This document shows, piece by piece, positions 1 through 6,994 of a stretch of DNA of 15,007 nt. The notes beneath the pieces are model-generated. The model saw only the letters and a list, made by a program, of their open reading frames with translations, made no database searches and was not told the DNA's origin. Positions within the stretch are counted from its first letter, which is position 1. The number at the start of each line of letters is the position of its first letter. Origin of the DNA: Thermoleophilia bacterium (lineage in GTDB: Bacteria; Actinomycetota; Thermoleophilia; Gaiellales; JAICJC01); NCBI GenBank assembly GCA_025928435.1, contig JAICJM010000089.1, forward strand, positions 1 to 15,007. The letters run 5' to 3'. The translations under genes and the position numbers were made by a program.

Positions 1-16
1 GTCCCCACCGGACTCG

Positions 17-1372
17 TCAGAGCGTCGGCAGGTAGCGCTCGAGCTCCCACTCGCTCACCTGCACGCGGTAGGCGTCCCACTCCTCCCGCTTGAGCGCGAT
101 CAGGCGGTCGCGCAGCTCGAAGCCGAGCGCCTTCTCGACCAGGGGCGACTCCTCCGCCCGGTCGATCGCCTCGCCGAGCGACTCGGGCAGCGACTCGATC
201 CCGAGCGCGTGCCGCTCCGGCTTCGACAGGGTGTACAGGTTCGTCTCCATCGGGTCGGGCAGCTCGTACCCCTGCTCGATCCCCTCGAGTCCGGCGTGCA
301 GCAGCGCCGCGAACGCCAGGTAGGGATTGCAGGCCGGGTCGGGGCAGCGGATCTCGGCCCGGGTCGCGGCTGCCTTGCCGGGGTGGTAGAGCGGCACCCG
401 GATGAGCGCGGAGCGGTTGCGCTGCGACCAGGCGATGTAGACCGGCGCCTCGTAGCCGGGGACGAGCCGCTTGTAGCTGTTCGCCCACTGCGCAAAGAGG
501 AGCGAGATCTCGGGCGCGTGCCGCAGCTGGCCGGCGATGAAGCTCTTGGCGACGTCGGACAGGTACCAGCCGTCGTCGGGGTCGAAGAACGCGTTCTCGC
601 CCGCGGTGAAGAGGGACTGGTGCGTGTGCATGCCCGAGCCGTTCACGCCGAAGAGCGGCTTGGGCATGAAGGTCGCGTACACCCCGTGGCGCTTGGCGAC
701 CTCCTTGACCACGCTGCGGTACGTGACGCAGTGGTCGGCCATGTCGAGGCCGCCGCCGTAGCGCATGTCGATCTCGTGCTGGCTCGGGCCGACCTCGTGG
801 TGGAGGTACTCGATCGGGATGCCCATTTGTTCCAGCGCGAGGACGGTGTGCTTGCGCAGGTCGACCGACGCGTCGGCGGTGGTCTCCTCGAAGTAGCCGC
901 CGGCGTCGAGCGGATGCGGCTTGCCGTGCTCGTCGAGCCGGAAGTAGAAGAACTCGAGCTCGGGACCGACGTTGTAGGCGTCGAAGCCGAGCGACCGCAT
1001 GCGCTCGAGCGCGCAGCGCAGGACGTGGCGGGAGTCGGCGAAGTAGGGCTCGCCCGAGGGCGTGCGGATGTCGCAGATCATCCGCGCCACCGACCGGTCG
1101 CCCGAGCTCCACGGCAGCACCCGGAACGAGGTGGGGTCGGGCATCGCGATCATGTCCGACTCCTCGATCGCGTTGAAGCCGGTCACGGACGAGCCGTCGA
1201 AGCCCATCCCGTGCATCACCGCGTTCTCCAGCTCGCGCTGGGTGATGGCGAAGCTCTTCAGCCGTCCGACGAGGTCGGTGAACCACAGCTGAACGAAGGT
1301 GATGTCCTCGTCCTTGACCCGCCTGATCACGTCGGCGCGCAGGTCGTCCACCGCGGTTGGAATCGTTTCCAT
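17..1372 (-). CDS. glnA: Type I glutamine synthetase (GSI-alpha-like)
   Basis: Glutamine synthetase makes glutamine from glutamate, ammonia and ATP in the cytosol as a dodecamer. The 451-residue product carries the GSI landmarks in order: FDGSS near residue 58, GPELEFF (metal-binding Glu), HHEVGPSQHE, NGSGMHTHQS near 244, KRLVPGYEAP, the RNRS arginine segment and AEIRCPDPACNPYLAFAA. It ends in the typical VSEWELERYL. The start at 1372 was chosen because AAAGGAG lies five bases ahead and the family N-terminus begins there; an in-frame ATG at 1399 adds an unconserved extension. The short length and the ETNLYTLSKPE context, in place of NLYDLPPEE, suggest the alpha class, which is not adenylylated (inference). 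It lies downstream of the PrmC-like gene and is separated from it by a terminator-bearing leader. No glnB, amtB or glnE is nearby. Confidence 0.96.
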   Translation of the reverse strand: METIPTAVDDLRADVIRRVKDEDITFVQLWFTDLVGRLKSFAITQRELENAVMHGMGFDGSSVTGFNAIEESDMIAMPDPTSFRVLPWSSGDRSVARMICDIRTPSGEPYFADSRHVLRCALERMRSLGFDAYNVGPELEFFYFRLDEHGKPHPLDAGGYFEETTADASVDLRKHTVLALEQMGIPIEYLHHEVGPSQHEIDMRYGGGLDMADHCVTYRSVVKEVAKRHGVYATFMPKPLFGVNGSGMHTHQSLFTAGENAFFDPDDGWYLSDVAKSFIAGQLRHAPEISLLFAQWANSYKRLVPGYEAPVYIAWSQRNRSALIRVPLYHPGKAAATRAEIRCPDPACNPYLAFAALLHAGLEGIEQGYELPDPMETNLYTLSKPERHALGIESLPESLGEAIDRAEESPLVEKALGFELRDRLIALKREEWDAYRVQVSEWELERYLPTL

Positions 1373-1400
1373 CTCGCTCCTTTCGCCACTTTCGGGCATG

Positions 1401-1442
1401 AAAAAAGCCCCAGGCCGGACCGCGCAGGTCCTTGCCAGAGGC
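1401..1442 (-). terminator. Intrinsic terminator-like hairpin just upstream of glnA
   Basis: The inner stem GGACC/GGTCC closes a TGCGC loop. An outer stem pairs 1434-1442 with 1407-1415, with one T-T mismatch and one G-T wobble, and is followed directly by TTTTTT at 1401-1406. It ends 28 nt before the glnA start codon. It could end PrmC-like transcripts, but no promoter fits between it and glnA, so it is probably conditional. Confidence 0.6.
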
Positions 1443-1490
1443 TCCGTCGCCTCCCGCACCCGCCGCCGTTGGCGGGTGCGGATCACTTCG
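1401..1490 (-). promoter_or_regulatory. Structured glnA leader, candidate attenuator or riboswitch
   Basis: Read on the minus strand, this leader contains a perfect 11-bp hairpin (1454-1481, 6-nt loop), a small hairpin GAGGC/GCCTC (1438-1453, loop GACGGA) and then a terminator-like hairpin with six T residues. The small hairpin uses bases 1438-1442, which also form the foot of the terminator stem, so the two cannot fully form together. A TAGAGT box at 1497-1502 overlaps the PrmC-like stop codon and could start the transcript near 1490. I do not recognise the RNA as a named riboswitch class. Regulation by attenuation is inference. Confidence 0.5.
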
Positions 1491-1499
1491 GGCGAGACT

Positions 1500-2276
1500 C
1501 TAGCGGACGTCCCGGCGGGACCCGGCCAGCGTCGCCTCGATCCCGCGCACGTCGCCGTCCTCGTCGGCGAGCACGGCGTCGACCGCGAACCCCAGCCGGT
1601 CGAGGTCCCCGGCCAGCAGGTCGGCCTGATCGCCCCCCAGCTCGAGCAACGCACCGCCGCCCGGGCGCAGGGCGGTCGCGGCGCCCTCGAGCGCACGCCG
1701 CAGGATGGTCGTCCCGTCCGGGCCGCCGTCGTAGGCGAGCGGCGACTCGAACGCGAAGGTGTCGCGCTGGAGCGACCCGAGCTCGGGCGCCGGCACGTAT
1801 GGGACGACCCCGGTCACGACGTCGACCCGGCCCCGCAGCTCCGGCGGCAACGGCGCGAACAGGTCGCCGGCGCGGGCCTCGACGCCGTTGGCCCGCGCGC
1901 ATGCGACCGCCCGCTCGTCGACGTCCGTCGCGATCACCGTCGCGCCCGGGCGGCGGTCGGCGAGCACTGCCGCAACCGCGCCCGATCCCGTGCAGACGTC
2001 GACCGCGATCCCGCCCGCCGGCAGCCGCCCGGCCGCGCGCAGCGCCAGCTGCTCGGTGTGCGGCCGCGGCACGTAGACGCCCGGGTCGGTCCGCACACGC
2101 AGCCCGCAGAACCCGGCGCTCCCGGCGATCCACGCGAGCGGCTCGCCGGCCAGCCGGCGCTCGGCGAGCTCGGCCAGCAGAGCCTCGTCCCCTCCGGCCG
2201 CCGTGCGCAGCTCCTCCGCCTCCTCACGGGCGCTGAGGAACCCGGCGGCGGCCAGCCGGTCGGCGAGCTCGGGCAT
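1500..2276 (-). CDS. PrmC/HemK-like protein-glutamine N5-methyltransferase paralogue
   Basis: This 258-residue SAM-dependent methyltransferase resembles release-factor glutamine methyltransferase PrmC and, more closely, the actinobacterial PrmC-related family of unknown substrate. The N-terminal helical domain includes ERRLAGEPLAWIAGSAGF. Next come VYVPRPHTEQLA and SAM motif I (VDVCTGSGAVAAVLA), followed by an acidic loop, IATDVDERAVACARAN. The segment FESPLAYDGGPDGTTILRR matches the family's substrate-side region. The catalytic N-P-P-Y motif is altered: residues 157-160 read V-V-P-Y, so the Asn that holds the substrate glutamine amide is absent. It may therefore act on another substrate or be weakly active. 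The ATG follows a TACGAT box by seven bases with no ribosome binding site, suggesting a leaderless mRNA. It diverges from the exchanger gene. Confidence 0.85.
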   Translation of the reverse strand: MPELADRLAAAGFLSAREEAEELRTAAGGDEALLAELAERRLAGEPLAWIAGSAGFCGLRVRTDPGVYVPRPHTEQLALRAAGRLPAGGIAVDVCTGSGAVAAVLADRRPGATVIATDVDERAVACARANGVEARAGDLFAPLPPELRGRVDVVTGVVPYVPAPELGSLQRDTFAFESPLAYDGGPDGTTILRRALEGAATALRPGGGALLELGGDQADLLAGDLDRLGFAVDAVLADEDGDVRGIEATLAGSRRDVR

Positions 2277-2283
2277 GTCATCG

Positions 2284-2289
2284 ATCGTA
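2284..2289 (-). promoter_or_regulatory. -10 box for the PrmC-like gene (leaderless type)
   Basis: TACGAT ends seven bases before the ATG at 2276 and no Shine-Dalgarno sequence is present. No good -35 hexamer is visible. It faces the opposing exchanger -10 at 2303-2308, so each promoter's -35 zone lies across the other's -10 region. Confidence 0.45.
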
Positions 2290-2302
2290 CATGCGGGTGG
2301 AA

Positions 2303-2308
2303 TACGCT
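2303..2308 (+). promoter_or_regulatory. -10 box for the cation exchanger (leaderless type)
   Basis: TACGCT lies nine bases before the ATG at 2318. It falls inside the reading frame that would begin at 2291, which favours the downstream start. No Shine-Dalgarno sequence or clear -35 box is seen. Confidence 0.4.
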
Positions 2309-2317
2309 CCGCCCGCG

Positions 2318-3373
2318 ATGACGGGCCTCTCGACCCCGATCCTCATCCTGGCCTTCCTGGCGGCATCGGGCGCCACCTGGATCGCGGGCATGGCCCTGTC
2401 CAGCACGACCGACGAGCTCGACAACCGGCTCGGGCTGGGGGCGGCGCTCGGCGGGATGATCCTGCTCGCGGTCGCCGGCAGCCTGCCCGAGCTCGTGATC
2501 ACGGTCACCGCGACGGCCCAGGGCAACCTCGGCCTCGCGGCCGGCAACCTGATCGGCGGGATCGCGATCCAGACGATGGTGCTCGTCGTCTGCGACGCCG
2601 CGGCGTCCGGCGAGCGGCCGCTCACGTACCTGGTCGGCTCGCTCGTCCCGGTGGTCGAGGGGATGGCGGTCGTGTTCGTCGTCGGCGAGGTGCTCCTCGG
2701 CGCGCTGCTCCCGGCGAGCGACGCCGTCGGGCCGGTGAGCCCCGCGTCGATCGCGATCGTGATCACCTGGCTGGGCCTCCTGTGGGTGCTGAACCACGTC
2801 CAGCGGAATCCGCGCTGGGACGTCGCCATGCCCGGCTCGGAGCCGGGGCGGCCCGACCGGTCGGTGCGCGAGGACCAGCACCCCAAGCGCCACCAGGACC
2901 GCCCGCTCGGGGCGGTGCTCGCGATCTTCGCCGGCGCCGGTATCGTGACCCTGATCGGCGGCGTGGTGCTCGAGAGCGGCGGCAACGTCCTCGCCGACCG
3001 GGCCGGGATCAACGGCGTGATCTTCGGCGCCACCGTCCTCGCGCTGGCCACGGCGCTGCCCGAGATCTCCTCCGGCGTCGCGGCGGTGCGGATCGGCGAC
3101 CACCAGCTGGCCACGGGCGACATCTTCGGCGGCAACGCGTTCCAGGTGTGCCTCTTCCTGGTCGCCGATCTCGTGGCCGGCCGCCCGGTGCTGCCGACGG
3201 CGGGCGATCTCAACAGCTGGCTCGGCGGGCTCGGGATCGTCCTCACCGTCATCTACCTGATCGGCGTGGTGGTGCGCCCGCGCCGCTGCTTCCTGCGGCT
3301 CGGGATCGACTCGATCCTGGTCGTGATCGTGTTCGCGCTGGGCATCCTCGGCCTGTCTGCCCTACCCACCTGA
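2318..3373 (+). CDS. CaCA-superfamily sodium/calcium exchanger-type membrane protein
   Basis: This 351-residue integral membrane protein has the two inverted alpha repeats of the Ca2+/cation antiporter superfamily. The first holds GGMILLAVAGSLPELVIT (SLPE at about 55-58) and AAGNLIGG (75-81). The second holds FGATVLALATALPEISSG (Glu249) and GDIFGGNAFQ (Asn273). The acidic residue of each repeat that binds the cation is present. A charged cytoplasmic loop at roughly 170-205 (RNPRWDV to RHQDRPLG) separates the halves, and about ten hydrophobic helices are visible. The family exchanges Ca2+ or similar cations for Na+ or H+; the exact ions cannot be read here. The start is uncertain: ATG 2291 is possible, but a TACGCT -10 box lies inside that extension, so 2318 is preferred. 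It diverges from the PrmC-like gene across 41 bp. Confidence 0.88.
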   Translation: MTGLSTPILILAFLAASGATWIAGMALSSTTDELDNRLGLGAALGGMILLAVAGSLPELVITVTATAQGNLGLAAGNLIGGIAIQTMVLVVCDAAASGERPLTYLVGSLVPVVEGMAVVFVVGEVLLGALLPASDAVGPVSPASIAIVITWLGLLWVLNHVQRNPRWDVAMPGSEPGRPDRSVREDQHPKRHQDRPLGAVLAIFAGAGIVTLIGGVVLESGGNVLADRAGINGVIFGATVLALATALPEISSGVAAVRIGDHQLATGDIFGGNAFQVCLFLVADLVAGRPVLPTAGDLNSWLGGLGIVLTVIYLIGVVVRPRRCFLRLGIDSILVVIVFALGILGLSALPT

Positions 3374-3411
3374 GCTGGTCGAATTTCTTTCGTGCCGTAG
3401 GCAGCTTGGTC

Positions 3412-3417
3412 TACGAT
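3412..3417 (+). promoter_or_regulatory. -10 box for the cytidylate-kinase-like gene
   Basis: TACGAT lies about 20 bases ahead of the ATG at 3438, in an A/T-richer stretch (3381-3437) that stands out from its surroundings. The only candidate -35 is TTCGTG at 3389-3394 with a 17-bp spacer, which is a poor match. AAGGAG follows at 3426-3431, so this mRNA would have a short 5' UTR with a ribosome binding site. Confidence 0.45.
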
Positions 3418-3437
3418 GTGAACGGAAGGAGAACCGC

Positions 3438-4094
3438 ATGGTGATCGTCACCATCTCGTGGCAGCTCGGGATCGACGGTGAACGTGTGGGCGCCATGCTC
3501 GGCGAGCGGTTGGGGCTGCCGGTCGTCGACGGCGAGGTCGTCGATGCGGTGATGCACGCCCTGCGCACGGGCCGGGCGGACGCCGCCGACATGGAGCGCT
3601 TCGTGCCGACCTGGGGCGCCAACCTGGCGGTGTCGCTGCTCGCGACCGCAGGGATGCCCGCCGCCCGCGCCGACGTGATCCGGGCGGAGTGCGCGCACAC
3701 CGCCGTCGAGGCCGTCATCCGCGAGGCGGCGAAGCAGTCGTGCGTCATCATGGGCCGGGGCGGGTTCGCGCTCCTGGCCGACCATCCCGGCGCGTGCCAC
3801 GTGCGGCTCACCGCCCCAGCCGACTGGCGGGCCGCCCGGCTGGCGGCCTGCGAGTGCCTTCCGCTCGAGCGGGCCGAGCGCCGCATCGAGTCCGACGACC
3901 GCAACCGGGCCGCGTTCGTCCGCCACTACCACCAGCGCCGCATCGACGATCCCGGCAACTTCCACCTCGTGCTGGCGGCGGAGCGGTTCCGGCCGGACGA
4001 GCTCGTGGACGTGATCGCGGCCGCCGTCACCCACGGCGTCCGTCAGGGCGCCCCAGCGGTCGTCGCCTCGGCGGCCGTCGTGTCCTCGCCGTAG
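3438..4094 (+). CDS. Cytidylate kinase-like family protein
   Basis: This 218-residue protein fits the cytidylate-kinase-like family (P-loop NTPase fold) rather than true Cmk. It starts VTISWQLGIDGERVG followed by LGLPVVDGEVV, where relatives read ISRQxGSGGxxIA then LGxPxxDxEI. It continues with CVIMGRGGFALL (GRGG at 106-109), then HVRLTAPADWRAARL and RRIESDDRNRAAFVRHYHQ, the lid-like Arg-rich segment, and ends with a FHLVL strand. The nucleotide-binding loop is degenerate: the conserved Arg is Trp8, and GSGG is replaced by GIDGE with no Lys, so activity is doubtful. Family members are soluble and mostly uncharacterised. AAGGAG seven bases before the ATG supports the start. The last 52 bp overlap the convergent MFS gene. 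Confidence 0.8.
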   Translation: MVIVTISWQLGIDGERVGAMLGERLGLPVVDGEVVDAVMHALRTGRADAADMERFVPTWGANLAVSLLATAGMPAARADVIRAECAHTAVEAVIREAAKQSCVIMGRGGFALLADHPGACHVRLTAPADWRAARLAACECLPLERAERRIESDDRNRAAFVRHYHQRRIDDPGNFHLVLAAERFRPDELVDVIAAAVTHGVRQGAPAVVASAAVVSSP

Positions 4095-5338
4095 CGCCAG
4101 AACGCGGGGAAGAGCGCCACGATCGGTGCCAGGCCCAGGATGCACAGGAGCCCGCCGGACGCGACGGCGGCGCGGGTGCCGAAGGCCGCGGCGACCGAGC
4201 CTGACTCGACGTCGCCGACGCGTGGGCCCCCCGCCACGACGAGCGTGAAGATCGACGACATCCGCCCGCGCATCGCATCCGGCGTCGCCATGAGCATGAT
4301 CGCGCTGCGGCAGACGGCGCTCACGCTGTCGGCGGCCCCGGCGATCGCCAGGCAGGCCATGGCAACCCCGAGGCTGTGGGTGAGCCCGGCGAGCGTCACC
4401 GCGACGCCCCACGCGCCGATCGCGAAGATGACGATCCGGCCCAGGCGGCGGACGTGCTGCAGCCACCCTGTTGCGAAGGCTGCCACCGTGGCGCCGGCCG
4501 ACAGGGCGGCGTAGAGCAGCCCGACCCCCGCCGCGCCGGAGTGGTAGACCGTGAGCGCAAGGGCGGGGAAGAGCGCACGCGGCATCCCGAACGTCATCGC
4601 CAGGAGGTCGGCCGCGAAGCTGCCCATCAGCTCGCCCCGCCGGACGGCGAAACGGAGGCCGGAGCGGACCGCCGCGAGCACCGACTCGCCTTCCGTCCCG
4701 GCCGGCACCGGCTGGCGCCGCATGAGCCAGACGGCGCCCACCATGGCGGTGAACGTCGCCACGTCGAGCAGGTACGCCCAGTCGATGCCGGCGGCGGCGA
4801 TCACGATGCCGCCGAGCGCCGGCCCGACGACCATCGTCAGCTGGGCCAGGCCGTAGTTGAACGCGACCGCCGGCTGGATCTCGTCCGGCCCGACGATGCT
4901 CGGGATGATCGCGGTGCGGGTCGGCCGGTCGACTCCCGAGGCCGCCGCGGCGATGCCCGCCAGGACGTACAGCGCCGCCACCGGCGGGCTCCCGGTCGCC
5001 GCTCCGATGGCCAGCAGGGTCGACGTCGAGAGCTGCACCAGCTGGGAGATGAGGAGCAGCCGGCGGCGCTCGGTGCGATCGGCGAGGGCGCCGCCGAGGA
5101 GCGACATCCCGGCCAGCGGGAGCAGCTCGGCCAGCCCGATCATCCCCACCGCGAAGGACGACCGCGTGAGCACGTACATCTGGTACGGCAGCGCGACCAG
5201 CGTCACCTGGGTGCCCATCCCGGACACGAACCCGCCCACCGCGAGCAGGCGGTAGTCGCGCGAGTGGCGGAGCGGGCCGGTGTCGACCGCGAGCGCGCGG
5301 AGCCAGCGCAACCGCGGCCGGCGTCGGGGACCCTGCAT
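4043..5338 (-). CDS. MFS transporter, EntS/MFS_3-type exporter
   Basis: This 431-residue major facilitator has about twelve hydrophobic helices. Motif A is seen as LADRTERRR (85-93) in the loop after helix 2, with a second such loop near MRGRMSSIFTLV in the C-terminal half. The segments SRDYRLLAVGGFVSGMGTQ and LVALPYQMYVLTRSS are typical of the EntS/MFS_3 group, which includes siderophore and drug exporters. The substrate is unknown. The frame is open to GTG 5347, but ATG 5338 is preferred because a TAGCGT box ends exactly seven bases before it, as at several other genes here. The 3' end overlaps the convergent cytidylate-kinase-like gene by 52 bp, leaving no room for a conventional terminator. 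It starts 36 bp after the stop of the NlpC/P60 gene. Confidence 0.88.
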   Translation of the reverse strand: MQGPRRRPRLRWLRALAVDTGPLRHSRDYRLLAVGGFVSGMGTQVTLVALPYQMYVLTRSSFAVGMIGLAELLPLAGMSLLGGALADRTERRRLLLISQLVQLSTSTLLAIGAATGSPPVAALYVLAGIAAAASGVDRPTRTAIIPSIVGPDEIQPAVAFNYGLAQLTMVVGPALGGIVIAAAGIDWAYLLDVATFTAMVGAVWLMRRQPVPAGTEGESVLAAVRSGLRFAVRRGELMGSFAADLLAMTFGMPRALFPALALTVYHSGAAGVGLLYAALSAGATVAAFATGWLQHVRRLGRIVIFAIGAWGVAVTLAGLTHSLGVAMACLAIAGAADSVSAVCRSAIMLMATPDAMRGRMSSIFTLVVAGGPRVGDVESGSVAAAFGTRAAVASGGLLCILGLAPIVALFPAFWRYGEDTTAAEATTAGAP

Positions 5339-5345
5339 CAGGCGC

Positions 5346-5351
5346 ACGCTA
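5346..5351 (-). promoter_or_regulatory. -10 box for the MFS gene (leaderless type)
   Basis: TAGCGT on the minus strand ends seven bases before ATG 5338, with no Shine-Dalgarno sequence. It lies inside the frame that would start at GTG 5347, which argues for the ATG start. No clear -35 is visible. Confidence 0.4.
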
Positions 5352-5374
5352 CCGCCGCGCCCTGCCCGCGACGG

Positions 5375-6985
5375 TCAGTCGCCGCGGGGGCGGCGCCGGA
5401 GCGCCGGCACGCGCACGACGCAGGCGGCGGCGCCGGCGACCAGGATCAGCACGAGCCCCGCGACCCCGGTGTCGCCGGGGCCTGCGGGCGGCTGCACGCT
5501 CGCCAGCGGGACGAGCTCGGGGACGGCCTCGACGGCCGGCGCCGGGGCCGGGCTACGCGACAGGAACAGCCTCCGGTCGAACGCCTCCGCGGGGCTGTGC
5601 GCGCCGCGCATGCCGGCATCGGCGACCTGCGACGCGTCGAGCCAGATCGGCGCCGGGTGCGCGAAGCGGCGCGCGGCCAGCGCGACGCTGCGGGCGAGGC
5701 CGTTGCCGCGCCCGCCCCGGAGCACCCTGCCGAAGCCGTCCCACGGCACGGCCGAGAGCCGCTCGATCTGGACGTCGGCGCCCGAGTGCGGCGCCACGAC
5801 GACCAGGCCACCGCCGACGTACAGCGCGACGTGGTAGGGCGCGCGGGTGCGGGTGTAGAGGAAGGCCAGATCACCGGGCTGGAGGTGCTTGCGATCGACG
5901 GCCGCCGACATCCGCCAGAGCACCGCGGCGGTCGGGCGCCCGGGCAGGGCCATGCCGGCCCGCGCGTAGGCGTAGTCGACGAGGCCGGAGCAGTCGAAGC
6001 CGCCCTCGGAATGGCTGTCGCCGCCCCAGATGTACGGCCACCCGACCTGCTCGAGCCCCGCCCGGATCACGCGCGCGCGGCCGCCGGCCGCCGCAGTGAT
6101 CAGCGCGTGCGCAGCGTGGGGGATGTGCCCGGGCGACGGCCGGTGCTGCTTCGGCTTGTGCGTCGGCGCGGCCGGATGGTGATGGTGCTTCGCGGGCTTC
6201 GGCTTCGGCGTGGGCTTCGGCTTCGGCGTGGGCTTCGGCTTCGGCTTGTGGCTCGTCGGCGGTGCCGGCGCCGCCGGCGCCGGGAGCGTGACGGCGGCGG
6301 TCGCCGCGGCCAGGGTGATCGTCGTCCCGGCCGGCAGCCCGTCGTGCCTGTGGAGCAGGGTCAGTTTCAGCCCGGCGATGTCCTCGGTGACGGTGCGCCC
6401 GGTCTTCGTCCGCCCGCCGGGCACCACGTCGAGGGTGGCCCAGCCGTGCAGGTGCACCTGCGTGCCGGGACGCGCGTGGACGCGGCGGCCGAGCACGAAC
6501 AGCCCCTGGACGCCGCCGCTCGTGGTGTCGGTGACGGCTCCCTTCGAGACGCCGAGGGCGATCGACGTCCACACCTTGCGCGCCTTGACGGTGCCGTGCA
6601 GCAGGCGCACATGGCGAAGGATCGAGCCGGCCGTGGCCGCGGGGGACGAGCCCGTCGCGCGGGTCGCGTCGGCCCGGGCCCAGGTCGTCGTGACCGCCGC
6701 ACCGTCCTGGTAGGGCCCGCTCTTCACCGCCGGGCCGCCCGCGGTGACGAGGCTCGTCCCGGCCGCGTCGGCGCCCGGCGCCAGCACGGACACCGCGCCG
6801 GCGGATGCGCTCGCGGGCGTCGAGTCGGCGGCCGCGCCGGCAGAGCCCGAGACCGCGACGGCCAGCGCCGCCGCAGCGAGCCCCATCCACCAGCGACCCC
6901 ACAATCGCACCGTCGGACCTCCCATGCCGCCCTCAACCGGCATGATGCCACGTTTCCCCGCGACCGCCGGGCAGTAACGTGTCAT
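5375..6985 (-). CDS. Secreted, C-terminally anchored NlpC/P60 peptidoglycan hydrolase
   Basis: NlpC/P60 enzymes cut peptide stems of peptidoglycan outside the membrane. Numbered from ATG 6985 (536 residues), the layout is: a signal peptide (RLWGRWWMGLAAAALAVA then AGAAADS); a Thr/Val-rich beta-like region at 80-230 (VRLLHGTVKARKVW to HDGLPAGTTITLA); a Lys-Pro linker (PKPKPT units at 247-264, then KHHHH); and the catalytic domain. The triad residues are Cys332 (FDCSGL), His385 (YHVALYVG) and His400 (APHSG). After a long Ala/Pro tail, a final helix (GLVLILVAGAAACVV) with RRRPRGD looks like a membrane anchor with a cytoplasmic basic end. The start is uncertain: ATG 6943 or 6925 gives a more usual signal peptide, but a TAGCGT box nine bases before 6985 fits a leaderless start. 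An endopeptidase role in cell-wall remodelling is inference. Confidence 0.85.
   Translation of the reverse strand: MTRYCPAVAGKRGIMPVEGGMGGPTVRLWGRWWMGLAAAALAVAVSGSAGAAADSTPASASAGAVSVLAPGADAAGTSLVTAGGPAVKSGPYQDGAAVTTTWARADATRATGSSPAATAGSILRHVRLLHGTVKARKVWTSIALGVSKGAVTDTTSGGVQGLFVLGRRVHARPGTQVHLHGWATLDVVPGGRTKTGRTVTEDIAGLKLTLLHRHDGLPAGTTITLAAATAAVTLPAPAAPAPPTSHKPKPKPTPKPKPTPKPKPAKHHHHPAAPTHKPKQHRPSPGHIPHAAHALITAAAGGRARVIRAGLEQVGWPYIWGGDSHSEGGFDCSGLVDYAYARAGMALPGRPTAAVLWRMSAAVDRKHLQPGDLAFLYTRTRAPYHVALYVGGGLVVVAPHSGADVQIERLSAVPWDGFGRVLRGGRGNGLARSVALAARRFAHPAPIWLDASQVADAGMRGAHSPAEAFDRRLFLSRSPAPAPAVEAVPELVPLASVQPPAGPGDTGVAGLVLILVAGAAACVVRVPALRRRPRGD
6194..6247 (-). repeat. Three 18-bp tandem repeats coding the Lys-Pro linker
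   Basis: Three consecutive 18-bp units (6194-6211, 6212-6229, 6230-6247) encode PKPKPT-type hexapeptides in the NlpC/P60 protein. The third unit differs slightly at its end. Such units can change copy number by slippage and would alter linker length without shifting the frame. Confidence 0.8.
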
Positions 6986-6994
6986 TCACCACCG

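Noticed and set aside
1425..1450. CTCTGGCAAGGACC resembles the 3' side of the glycine riboswitch core.
   Set aside because: The conserved CTCTCAGGCA is missing two bases, and the matching upstream core is not found.
1438..1481. Two hairpins with ACGG in their loops, recalling the twin ACGR loops of guanidine-II (mini-ykkC) riboswitches.
   Set aside because: In that class the ACGR tetraloop is closed directly by a base pair. Here the loops are AACGGC and GACGGA, and glnA is not a usual guanidine target.
209..2236. Long plus-strand open frame of 675 codons over glnA and the PrmC-like gene.
   Set aside because: It is antisense to two well-supported genes, rich in Arg/Ala/Gly/Val with no recognisable domain, and open only because GC-rich codon bias removes stops.
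3438..3480. True cytidylate kinase (cmk).
   Set aside because: The GxxGxGKS loop of Cmk is absent and the Lys is missing. The fit is to the kinase-like family only.
6180..6250. Short regular repeats that could be mistaken for a CRISPR array.
   Set aside because: The units are contiguous 18-bp coding repeats without spacers, within a Lys-Pro linker.
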